Of a DNA stretch of 64,000 nucleotides, positions 9,600 through 17,441 are shown in pieces (position 1 is the first letter of the stretch; the number at the start of each line of letters is the position of its first letter). The notes below the pieces were generated by a model. That model had not been told where the DNA came from. It searched no databases and worked only from the letters and a program-made list of their open reading frames with translations. Source of the DNA: Rhizosphaericola mali. Its GTDB lineage: Bacteria > Bacteroidota > Bacteroidia > Chitinophagales > Chitinophagaceae. A program made the translations under genes and the position numbers. Location of the stretch: positions 868,001 to 932,000 of the forward strand of contig NZ_CP044016.1 of NCBI RefSeq assembly GCF_004337365.2, written 5' to 3'.

Positions 9600-9672
9600 T
9601 CAAATTACAACATTTAGTTGAAAAATTATTTTAAGCAAGTTAATTTAGCGTTATTCTTTGTAATAAAATCTT

Positions 9673-10296
9673 ATGTGCTATTATACCAGTAATACAAAAT
9701 CTATTGAGGCTTTAAAAAGGAGATATAAAAAATCAGGAAGCTCCACGATTTCTGAATATTCTCCTCAATTGGAATTTAGTGGTTTTGAATTTCCTATAAT
9801 GCCTATAATTATTGAAAATAGTGATGAAATATTATTAAGTAATTGGGGACTTTGGCCTGCTTGGGCAAATGATGATTTTAATAAAATGCATACTTTGAAT
9901 GCTAGGTTGGAAACTTTAAATGATAAGCCTTCGTTTCAAACAGTTGTTCAACAAAAATGTTTAGTGCCTGCAGAAGCATTTTTTGAATGGAAATGGTTGA
10001 ATAAAGCAGGCTCAAAAAAGGAAAAATTTAGGATAGAGGTAGTTTCTCAAGAAATATTTTCACTAGCAGGTTTATGGACGGAAAGGAGACTAGGTAATTT
10101 GATGTATCACTCATTTACTATCTTAACAATAGACGCCAATCCCTTAATGGCTGAAATTAATAATCAGAAAAAAAGAATGCCGCTCATTATCTCGCAAGAA
10201 AATGAAGCGGCATGGCTTGAAAATAAGTTAGATTTAAGTAAAAATAATGTAGAATTGATTCCTATTTCTCTAGACCAACAATTATCTTTATTTTAA
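9673..10296 (+). CDS. SOS response-associated peptidase (SRAP, YedK/HMCES family)
   Basis: A 207-residue cytoplasmic protein that protects abasic sites in single-stranded DNA by forming a covalent thiazolidine link through Cys2. Cys2 is present (MCYYTSN), as are the NARLETL motif, the PAEAFFEWKW motif with the active-site Glu, and the RMPLII segment near the C-terminus. Length is slightly under the E. coli YedK size. The gene stands alone, and its stop codon overlaps the stop of the convergent phosphorylase-like gene by 4 bp, so no terminator separates them. Confidence 0.94.
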   Translation: MCYYTSNTKSIEALKRRYKKSGSSTISEYSPQLEFSGFEFPIMPIIIENSDEILLSNWGLWPAWANDDFNKMHTLNARLETLNDKPSFQTVVQQKCLVPAEAFFEWKWLNKAGSKKEKFRIEVVSQEIFSLAGLWTERRLGNLMYHSFTILTIDANPLMAEINNQKKRMPLIISQENEAAWLENKLDLSKNNVELIPISLDQQLSLF

Positions 10297-11945
10297 TTAT
10301 ATAGTTCTGTGTAATACTCATCTGCCATTCTATTACTGTCAAATGCGTATCTTACATCATCCATACTATGAAAAATAGTGTTACGCCACTCATCTTGCCT
10401 ATCATAGTACATTGGTAAGATGGTGTTTTCTAGAATTTCATACAAATGATTATAGTCTGAATCGTCTTGAGCTTCTATACTCAAATGATTATAGTCTGCT
10501 TGTGGTATTACGAAACCATTATAGTTATGTTTTATAAATTCTGGAATCCAACCATCATTCGTAGAAAAATTAATAGCTCCGTTCATCGCAGCAGTCATGC
10601 CGCTTGTCCCAGATGCTTCTCTCGGAACACGTGGATTATTTAACCAGATATCCGCAGCTTGTTTGAGTCTTCGACTTAAAGTTAATTCATAGCCTGTAAG
10701 TACTGCAACATTGGGATATTTTTTACTTAATGCTACCAATTTATTGAATACTTGGATAGAACCTTCATCTTTTGGATAAGGTTTGCCTGCCCATATTATT
10801 TGAATGGGGTATTGCGTATTGGAAATAAGTTTCTCAAATCTTTCCATATTTTTCAATAGGAAATCTGCACGTTTGTATCCTGCAAATCTTCTTGCCCAAA
10901 CTATTGTTAATACATGTGGATCAAATATTTTACCTGTTTGATCTCCTACAATTTCAAATGTACGTAGTTTGATATATTTTTTTCGATCATCAAAAGCTAA
11001 GATATTTTGATTCTCCTTGTGACTATAAAGTTGTTTATCTCCCCAATATTTCCAATTTTGTGCATTTGTAATTGAAATAATCGGACAAATATTTCCGTAT
11101 TTTCCCCACATATTACGAGCGACTTCTCCATGTAAACGAGATACGCCATTTGCTTTTTTGGCTAATCTTAATGCAACTAGAGAAAGGTTAAAACTATCGT
11201 CTTGTATTCCAGTAATTCGTTTTACTTCATCAATAGGTAATCCATTGAAATAACTCATTTCTGCACATAGATGAATATCATGTTTCTCATTTCCTGCTTC
11301 TTCAGGAGTGTGCGTAGTAAAAACAAATTTTTCTCTTAATGCATCCACACTTTTATACTTATTTAAAAGGTAAAATGCCATGGGTAAACCATGGGCTTCA
11401 TTCAAATGATAAATATCTGGATTGAAGCCAATTTTATCCAAAAGCGTGGCTCCTCCAATTCCTAAAAGAATATATTGCGCAATTTTAGTTGCTTCATTAG
11501 AGTCGTATAGTCTATGTGTTATAGTTTGTGATAAATAATCGTTTTCAGGTATATCCGTCGTCATGAAAAACATAGGCGCCGTGTCAAAAATCTCTGGATT
11601 GAGATAAAAGACTTTTACCCATACATCACTGTCATGTATTTTAATAGTGAATTTTAGATTGATATCTTCTAAAAAACTATAGTCTTTTTCAATCCATTGA
11701 ACTTGCAAAGAATTGTCCTCGTTACGTCCTTGATCATAATATCCATATTTCCATAATATCCCAATGCCTACCATGTTTTGTTGTAGTTCAAATGCACTAC
11801 GCATGTGTGAACCAGACAAAAAGCCGAGTCCTCCACTATAGATTTTTAATGGTTGATGTATGGCATATTCCATTGAAAAATAAGCCACACGTTTGCTATA
11901 TTTTTCGTTGATAGGATAGGATCCCTGAAAATTATTGGGTTGCAT
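10293..11945 (-). CDS. Alpha-glucan phosphorylase-like protein (GT35) lacking the PLP lysine
   Basis: A 550-residue protein of the short alpha-glucan phosphorylase type (TIGR02094-like), normally releasing glucose-1-phosphate from glucans. Family landmarks are the N-terminal YSGGLGFLSGSHMRSA, HLNEAHGLPMAFYLL, FTTHTPEEAGNEKHD, VWARRFAGYKRADFLL and NNPRVPREASGTSGM. In known phosphorylases the last motif continues with the Lys that holds pyridoxal phosphate (SGTSGMK or SGTGNMK). Here the codon is ACT, giving SGTSGMTAAMNG. The usual AGDH of the N-terminal motif is also changed, to SGSH. It may therefore be a divergent glycosyltransferase or non-phosphorolytic enzyme. It is 12 bp downstream of a lipoprotein gene and probably shares its operon. 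Confidence 0.85.
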   Translation of the reverse strand: MQPNNFQGSYPINEKYSKRVAYFSMEYAIHQPLKIYSGGLGFLSGSHMRSAFELQQNMVGIGILWKYGYYDQGRNEDNSLQVQWIEKDYSFLEDINLKFTIKIHDSDVWVKVFYLNPEIFDTAPMFFMTTDIPENDYLSQTITHRLYDSNEATKIAQYILLGIGGATLLDKIGFNPDIYHLNEAHGLPMAFYLLNKYKSVDALREKFVFTTHTPEEAGNEKHDIHLCAEMSYFNGLPIDEVKRITGIQDDSFNLSLVALRLAKKANGVSRLHGEVARNMWGKYGNICPIISITNAQNWKYWGDKQLYSHKENQNILAFDDRKKYIKLRTFEIVGDQTGKIFDPHVLTIVWARRFAGYKRADFLLKNMERFEKLISNTQYPIQIIWAGKPYPKDEGSIQVFNKLVALSKKYPNVAVLTGYELTLSRRLKQAADIWLNNPRVPREASGTSGMTAAMNGAINFSTNDGWIPEFIKHNYNGFVIPQADYNHLSIEAQDDSDYNHLYEILENTILPMYYDRQDEWRNTIFHSMDDVRYAFDSNRMADEYYTELYN

Positions 11946-11957
11946 TTTTCTTAGGTA

Positions 11958-12929
11958 TTATTTCTTTTTAGACTCAGATTTTGACACCTTCTTTTTAAAT
12001 GTGTCATTGAATTGTGTGATACTTCCTCTGTGGTTGGCACAGTTGCCTTGTTCTTTGATTTTAACAGTATTAGATGTCATATCAAAATTGATTACACAAG
12101 GATCGCCACCTTGTTGATAAATCGCGGCATTTTCAGAAACCATTTTTATAGTTCCTTTTAACTCACCTTTACTATTCGGATCTTCATCCGTTTTATCAAA
12201 ATGTAAAAAGAAATTGTATTCGCTTGGTCTTTTGCCATCTCTCAAGAACAATTGATTGTGTTTGTCTTTAATGTAATTACCGCTGAAAGGGAATTTCTGT
12301 GGTAATGTATCGATAGGATTGAAAACCTCGTCTTCATCTGGTAAATTTTCATTGGTATCATTTATTACCAATGTAAATCTTTTTGCTGCGGCACTAAATC
12401 CAAATCCCGTATTCGTGTATAATTCATGCCCTTTGTTATCTTTTTTCGATCTGCCAACAGTAAATGTGGGTTCAGAATTGATAGTTAGTTTGTAACGATA
12501 TCCATTATCTGTCTTATTTTGGATACCTGTCATATATGCCAAATATTTATTGTTTTTATCAAATGCCAAAATGTACCAAATGTTTGATCCATGATTGGTT
12601 ACCGCGAGCAATAAATAGCGATAATCTTTGATATCGACTTTGCCGACAGGATGCAATTCATTGCCTGATTTTGCGGTAAGCTTTTCTAATAATGTATCAG
12701 GAATGTACTTACTAATAACCTCTTTTGTTATGGTAAATGAATCTGTATGCTGAGTTAATGAAGTATCTGTAGCAAAGTATGGAATTTTTAAACTAGAAAA
12801 TTCATCAAAAAATGATTCTGCTTTATATTTTACGCTATCAGATTTGCCGGACTTTTTTCCATGACATGCTGCCAATAGAAATATTGCTACAATCGGAATC
12901 AAGAAACTTAACTTGTTTTTTCTATGCAT
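11958..12929 (-). CDS. Hypothetical lipoprotein
   Basis: A 323-residue predicted lipoprotein. Basic residues, then a hydrophobic stretch and the lipobox LLAAC place the lipidated Cys at about residue 22. The mature part is polar, with several Lys/Asp-rich segments (ending KKKVSKSESKKK) and no domain I can name. It precedes the phosphorylase-like gene with a 12-bp gap, suggesting co-expression, but no functional link is evident. It is divergent from the Nramp gene. Confidence 0.75.
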   Translation of the reverse strand: MHRKNKLSFLIPIVAIFLLAACHGKKSGKSDSVKYKAESFFDEFSSLKIPYFATDTSLTQHTDSFTITKEVISKYIPDTLLEKLTAKSGNELHPVGKVDIKDYRYLLLAVTNHGSNIWYILAFDKNNKYLAYMTGIQNKTDNGYRYKLTINSEPTFTVGRSKKDNKGHELYTNTGFGFSAAAKRFTLVINDTNENLPDEDEVFNPIDTLPQKFPFSGNYIKDKHNQLFLRDGKRPSEYNFFLHFDKTDEDPNSKGELKGTIKMVSENAAIYQQGGDPCVINFDMTSNTVKIKEQGNCANHRGSITQFNDTFKKKVSKSESKKK

Positions 12930-12998
12930 TTTATTTGGATATACAGCTATAAAAATAAAATATTATGCCAAATATTCATGCTAAGTGCAAATATATAA

Positions 12999-13034
12999 TT
13001 AGATTTGCCTAAATAATTTAAAAGCAAAGTCTAA
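12999..13034. promoter_or_regulatory. Inverted repeat upstream of the Nramp gene
   Basis: Arms TTAGATTTGC and GCAAAGTCTAA, complementary except for one bulged base, are separated by 15 nt. It lies 57 bp before the metal transporter start, a reasonable place for a metal-responsive repressor site. The regulator is unknown. Confidence 0.3.
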
Positions 13035-13091
13035 CTAAAAATAAATATTGGTCCTAATATTAGTATGCTAAACCAATGGCAAAGTACGTAA

Positions 13092-14987
13092 ATGGAAACA
13101 AAATCTCAAAACAAACAATCTCTTAGCCTAGTTCACGAGACCATAGATACCACAATTCCCAAAAAAGGATTTAGGAAAATATTGGCTTTTTTTGGGCCAG
13201 CATATCTTGTTAGCGTTGGTTATATGGATCCCGGAAACTGGGCAACAGACTTACAAGGCGGTAGTCAATTTGGATACAAATTGATCTGGATTTTATTGCT
13301 TAGTAATTTGATGGCCCTGTTACTGCAAGGTATGGCTGCAAGATTGGGGATTGTAAGACGCCGTGATTTGGCACAAGCGAATCGAGAAGAATATCCCAAA
13401 GTTGTCAATTTTTTATTATACATATTAGCCGAATTAGCTATCGCCGCCTGTGATCTTGCCGAAGTGTTGGGTATGGCGATCGGTTTGAATTTACTTTGCG
13501 GCTTGCCCGTTATTTGGGGCGTAACGATTACCGTTTGTGATACATTTCTACTTTTTTATTTGGAAAAATTGGGAATGCGCAAAATGGAAGCCTTTATCAT
13601 TGTACTGATTAGCATCATTGGTTTTTCATTTTTGACAGAATTAATCTTTGCAAAGCCACATATGGGGGATGTAATTAAGGGCTTTATTCCTACTAAATTA
13701 TCTGGTGATGCATTGTATATTTCTATTGGGATTATTGGTGCGACAGTGATGCCGCATAATTTGTATTTACATTCTGCACTTGTACAAACACGTAAGATTA
13801 GTTCGGATAGAGATGGTATTTTAAAGGCAATTAAATTTAACCGAATTGACAGCACGATAGCCTTAAATGCTGCTTTTTTTGTCAATGCCGCAATTTTGAT
13901 ATTGGCAGGTGCTATTTTTTATACTTCGGGACATCAAAATATTGCCAAAATTGAAGATGCGTATAAATTATTAGAGCCGATGATGGGAAGTTTTTTGGCT
14001 CCCACATTATTTGCAATTGCATTGATTGCATCTGGTCAGAGTTCCACTGTAACAGGTACTTTAGCTGGTCAAATTGTGATGGAAGGATATTTGCATTTGC
14101 GTATTAATCCTCTACTTAGAAGATTGATTACGAGGATTATAGCAATCGTGCCAGCATATATCACCATTATATTTTTTGGAGAAAAAGATTTGGATGAATT
14201 ATTGGTATTTAGCCAAGTAATTTTGAGTTTGCAATTGGGATTTGCCATAATACCTTTAATTCACTTTGTAAGTGATAAGAAAAAAATGGGCGAATTTGCT
14301 ATTGGTCCAAAAACAAAAATCGTTGCTTGGATGATTGCGATTTTGGTTGTTTACCTAAATAGCAAATTGGTATATGATTCGATTTCTTCCTATCTAGAAA
14401 CACCAGGAAATATTCCTATAAAATTATTGATTGGTTTTGTTGCTCTTGGATTTGTTATTTTATTTATTATCATGACTTTTCATCCTATTATTAAAAAGAA
14501 ATTTGGATACGATGAAAGTGCTATGAGTATTCATGGTCCAGAAAGACAATTGATCGAAGCAGAAATGACCTTGCATCCATTGAAAAAAATCGCGATAGCT
14601 TTAGATTTTGCCATGAATGATGAAATTATCATTGCCAATGCGTTGAAACAAGGAGGAAAGGATGCGGTATATTATTTAATTCATATAACTGAAACGCCTT
14701 CGGCAAAATATTCCGGCTATAAAGCGGACGATTTTGAAACGGAAAAAGATAAAAATCAAATTGACTTGTATGTTAATCAATTACGTGAAATGGGATTTGA
14801 AGCGGAGGGATTGATTGGTTATAAAAATCGTGTCAACGAGATTGTAAGGCTGGTAAAGACCTACAATGCAGATTTATTAGTGCTTGGTTCGCACAATCAT
14901 AAAGGTATCATGGATTGGATTTATGGTGAAACTGTAGATAAAGTGAGACACAAATTGTCTGTGCCGGTTTTGGTGGTCAATAAATAA
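13092..14987 (+). CDS. mntH: Nramp-family divalent metal transporter fused to a UspA domain
   Basis: A 631-residue inner-membrane Mn2+/Fe2+ proton symporter. The transporter part (about 25-460) has the metal-binding DPGN motif in helix 1 (GYMDPGNWATD) and the MPHN motif in helix 6 (GATVMPHNLYLHSALV), with about 11 hydrophobic helices. From about residue 493 a soluble universal-stress-protein domain follows: KKIAIALDFAMND, then LGSHNHKG and YGETVDKV, which fit the UspA nucleotide-binding loop, and the typical end VPVLVVNK. The fusion suggests cytoplasmic nucleotide or stress control of metal uptake (inference). It is a single-gene unit closed by a strong terminator. Confidence 0.93.
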   Translation: METKSQNKQSLSLVHETIDTTIPKKGFRKILAFFGPAYLVSVGYMDPGNWATDLQGGSQFGYKLIWILLLSNLMALLLQGMAARLGIVRRRDLAQANREEYPKVVNFLLYILAELAIAACDLAEVLGMAIGLNLLCGLPVIWGVTITVCDTFLLFYLEKLGMRKMEAFIIVLISIIGFSFLTELIFAKPHMGDVIKGFIPTKLSGDALYISIGIIGATVMPHNLYLHSALVQTRKISSDRDGILKAIKFNRIDSTIALNAAFFVNAAILILAGAIFYTSGHQNIAKIEDAYKLLEPMMGSFLAPTLFAIALIASGQSSTVTGTLAGQIVMEGYLHLRINPLLRRLITRIIAIVPAYITIIFFGEKDLDELLVFSQVILSLQLGFAIIPLIHFVSDKKKMGEFAIGPKTKIVAWMIAILVVYLNSKLVYDSISSYLETPGNIPIKLLIGFVALGFVILFIIMTFHPIIKKKFGYDESAMSIHGPERQLIEAEMTLHPLKKIAIALDFAMNDEIIIANALKQGGKDAVYYLIHITETPSAKYSGYKADDFETEKDKNQIDLYVNQLREMGFEAEGLIGYKNRVNEIVRLVKTYNADLLVLGSHNHKGIMDWIYGETVDKVRHKLSVPVLVVNK

Positions 14988-14994
14988 TTTGTAT

Positions 14995-15040
14995 ATAAAA
15001 ACTAAAAATACTTACATTTGTAAGTATTTTTAGTTTTTAT
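14995..15040. terminator. Bidirectional intrinsic terminator after the Nramp gene
   Basis: A perfect inverted repeat with 21-nt arms (14995-15015 and 15020-15040) and a 4-nt loop. The arms contain A- and T-tracts, so it can end transcription from both sides: the Nramp gene on the plus strand and the GNAT gene that stops at 15114 on the minus strand. Confidence 0.88.
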
Positions 15041-15113
15041 AAAGTTTTACTTAAGATATCGTAGAAAATAGACACTTCAATTCCGGCGTTGTAGAGATAT
15101 CTTCAACGCTTTT

Positions 15114-15677
15114 TTATTTCCAATTCCAATACACGACTTCCCAATCTTCTTTGCCATCATTGAAAGAGTGTATTTCTTCAAATCCGACTTTTTTGTGTGC
15201 TGATCTAGAGCGAATATTAGATGTGGCAATTTCCGTTACACAACACTCAAATTGATTGTCTAAGGTTGCTCGCATAAAATTATACAATTGTCCAACCAAT
15301 CCAATTCCTCTAAATTCTTTACCAATACAAGCTTGGCCGCAAACAACAATTTTTTGCGTACTTAACTGAATTTCATTGTATTGTAATGAATTGAAAAGAT
15401 TAAACATCGGTTGTAAAACCGGAATGATAGACTTTGTATTTTCATCCATTGCCAATACATATCCAACAACTTTATCGTAGGGATCAACTGCTACAAATTG
15501 TGGTAAATTTTTAGCTAATTGACTAATTGTTTCAAATGAATGCTCTACCGTTACAAAGCCTTCTTTAGATTTTTCTTCGGAGGAAATATTTTTGGGTAAA
15601 TTATCTTGTTGTAATTCCAAAATGTCATACAAATAATGCTCGTCCTTTTCGGTTACAGACTTTAAAATATATTCCAA
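15114..15677 (-). CDS. GNAT family N-acetyltransferase
   Basis: A 187-residue protein with the GNAT fold. QACIGKEFRGIGLVGQLYNF resembles motif A (R/QxxGxG/A) for acetyl-CoA binding, and SNIRSRSAHKKVGFEEI is the usual C-terminal helix-strand ending. The substrate is unknown. The start is TTG at 15677, one base after the stop of cmk (TAAATTG), with no ATG nearby, so translation is probably coupled to cmk. It is the last gene before the 14995-15040 terminator. Confidence 0.82.
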   Translation of the reverse strand: MEYILKSVTEKDEHYLYDILELQQDNLPKNISSEEKSKEGFVTVEHSFETISQLAKNLPQFVAVDPYDKVVGYVLAMDENTKSIIPVLQPMFNLFNSLQYNEIQLSTQKIVVCGQACIGKEFRGIGLVGQLYNFMRATLDNQFECCVTEIATSNIRSRSAHKKVGFEEIHSFNDGKEDWEVVYWNWK

Positions 15678-15678
15678 T

Positions 15679-16356
15679 TTATTGTAATTTTTCGTTCACC
15701 ATATTTTTTACCAATGCCAATTGTTCATCCATAGTCAAGTTGGAATTATCTAAAACAATAGCATCGTCTGCCTGTCTTAACGGACTTATTTCTCGGTGGC
15801 TATCAATGTAATCGCGCTCTTCAAGATTTTTGCGTACTTCCTCGCGAGTGATATCGGGTTGTGTCGCAACCAATTCTTTATATCTACGTTCTGTTCTCAC
15901 TTCAGGTGTGGCAGTCATAAATAATTTCAACTCAGCATCAGGAAATACTTCTGTGCCAATGTCACGACCATCCATCACCACACCCTTATTTTTTCCAATT
16001 GACTGTTGTTGTGCTACTGCCAACTTTCTAATCTCTGCAATCGCTGCATAATGACTGACATTATTAGAAATATTCAAATTTCGGATTTGACTTTCAACAT
16101 TGACTCCATTCAAAACCACTTCATTTTTTTGCGTAGTGGTATTAAATTCAAAATGCAAATGAATATTGGAAATCTCGGACCTAATCGCTTCGATATCACT
16201 GGCTGCAATATTTTTTTGTAAAAAAAATAAAGTAATCGCCCGATACATCGCACCAGAATCAATGAATATATATTGAAGCTCTTTCGCTAATTGCTTTGCT
16301 ATGGTACTTTTTCCACAAGACGAATATCCGTCGATGGCAATATTGATCTTTTTCAA
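15679..16356 (-). CDS. cmk: (d)CMP kinase
   Basis: A 225-residue cytoplasmic enzyme that phosphorylates CMP and dCMP with ATP. The P-loop IDGYSSCGKSTIAKQLA is at the N-terminus, followed by IDSGAMYRAITLFFL, the conserved GRDIGTEVFPDA and the lid region RRYKEL. No ATG is available: both upstream candidates, 16392 and 16356, are TTG. I chose 16356 because it gives (M)KKINIAIDGYSS, the usual N-terminus and length. It is followed by the GNAT gene, one base away, and is divergent from the DeoR gene. Confidence 0.93.
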   Translation of the reverse strand: MKKINIAIDGYSSCGKSTIAKQLAKELQYIFIDSGAMYRAITLFFLQKNIAASDIEAIRSEISNIHLHFEFNTTTQKNEVVLNGVNVESQIRNLNISNNVSHYAAIAEIRKLAVAQQQSIGKNKGVVMDGRDIGTEVFPDAELKLFMTATPEVRTERRYKELVATQPDITREEVRKNLEERDYIDSHREISPLRQADDAIVLDNSNLTMDEQLALVKNMVNEKLQ

Positions 16357-16407
16357 CAGTAAAATTTTAAAAAAGTATTTTAATCCGGTCAAAAATATAA
16401 AGTTTTA

Positions 16408-16451
16408 CCTATTTTAGGGTCTTTATCTACGGATTATCATTTTAAAATAGG
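16408..16451. promoter_or_regulatory. Inverted repeat between cmk and deoR
   Basis: Arms CCTATTTTA (16408-16416) and TAAAATAGG (16443-16451) are perfect complements separated by 26 nt, in the short divergent promoter region. It may be a DeoR autoregulatory site. This is inference from position only. Confidence 0.3.
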
Positions 16452-16467
16452 CTTAAAACGGACCAAT

Positions 16468-17214
16468 ATGCTTAAAAAAGAACGACAATATTATATCTTA
16501 CAACAGTTAAATATTCATAATAAAGTATTGGTTACGGATTTATGTCTTCAAATGAATGTATCTGAAGATACGGTCAGGCGTGATTTACAAGAACTTTCAG
16601 ATAATGGAAAATTACTCAAAGTCCATGGCGGGGCTTTGTCCAATTCATTTGGCCGTACATTGCCAGATAAAAATATTTATGCGCTTCCTGAAAAACAAAT
16701 TATCGCACATAAAGGTGCGTCCTTGATTAAAGATGGAATGCTTGTTTTACTTTCTGGAGGGTCTTCCGTATTGGAATTAATCCGTCAATTGCCGCCAGAT
16801 CTGAATGCAACATTTGTAACACCAAGCATTGCGGCTGCGCAAGAATTGATTAATCATTCTAATTCTGAAGTGATTTTTATTGGCAATCAAATATATAAAT
16901 CAGCTCGAATGGCGGTTGGAGTGGAGGTTGTACGCAAGTTAAATGATTTACATGCGGACTTATGTTTTATCGGTACCAATGGGATTGATATAGAACATGG
17001 TTTGACAGATGTAGATTGGGAAGTTTTAGAAGTTAAAAGAGCCATGATTGCTTCTGCAGAAAAAACAGTATTACTTACTATCTCCCAAAAATTAAATACT
17101 GCTCAGAGATTGAGATGTTGTAAAATCGAAGAAATTGAATATTTACTTACAGAATTGGATCCTTCTGATCCTAAATTACAATCCTATATCAACAAAGGCG
17201 TAAAAGTTTTTTAA
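16468..17214 (+). CDS. DeoR/GlpR family transcriptional regulator
   Basis: A 248-residue sugar-metabolism repressor. The N-terminal winged helix (ERQYYILQQLNIHNKVLVTD, then MNVSEDTVRRDLQELSDNG) contains the DeoR signature, followed by LLKVHGGAL. The C-terminal DeoRC sensor domain (about 75-235) includes FIGTNGIDIEHGLTD and SAEKTVLL, and binds phosphorylated sugars in characterised members. It lies 227 bp upstream of the SusC gene in the same direction, so it may control that transport locus, but an unlinked target is equally possible. Confidence 0.93.
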   Translation: MLKKERQYYILQQLNIHNKVLVTDLCLQMNVSEDTVRRDLQELSDNGKLLKVHGGALSNSFGRTLPDKNIYALPEKQIIAHKGASLIKDGMLVLLSGGSSVLELIRQLPPDLNATFVTPSIAAAQELINHSNSEVIFIGNQIYKSARMAVGVEVVRKLNDLHADLCFIGTNGIDIEHGLTDVDWEVLEVKRAMIASAEKTVLLTISQKLNTAQRLRCCKIEEIEYLLTELDPSDPKLQSYINKGVKVF

Positions 17215-17293
17215 AATTATCCTGCTGCTTATTGCTTGAATGTTAAGTATTTAACAATAATTAAATATTAGATTTAATATTTTTTTAAAAAAA

Positions 17294-17321
17294 ATGCTTA
17301 AGCATGCGTTTTTTTACGCAT
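17294..17321. promoter_or_regulatory. Abutting palindromes upstream of SusC
   Basis: A perfect 12-bp palindrome ATGCTTAAGCAT (17294-17305) shares its last two bases with a second inverted repeat, ATGCGT-(T)6-ACGCAT (17304-17321). It lies 80 bp after deoR and 120 bp before susC. It could be a paired regulator site or a weak terminator of deoR. Confidence 0.4.
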
Positions 17322-17441
17322 ATCTTACTTATTTTTGAGGGAGTTTGAGAGAATTAAAGCAGTTTTTTGCGAAATTATGTATATGTATTTTAAGAAATTG
17401 ACATTTTAAACGAGAAAATCCTAAATATTAAATAATCAAAT

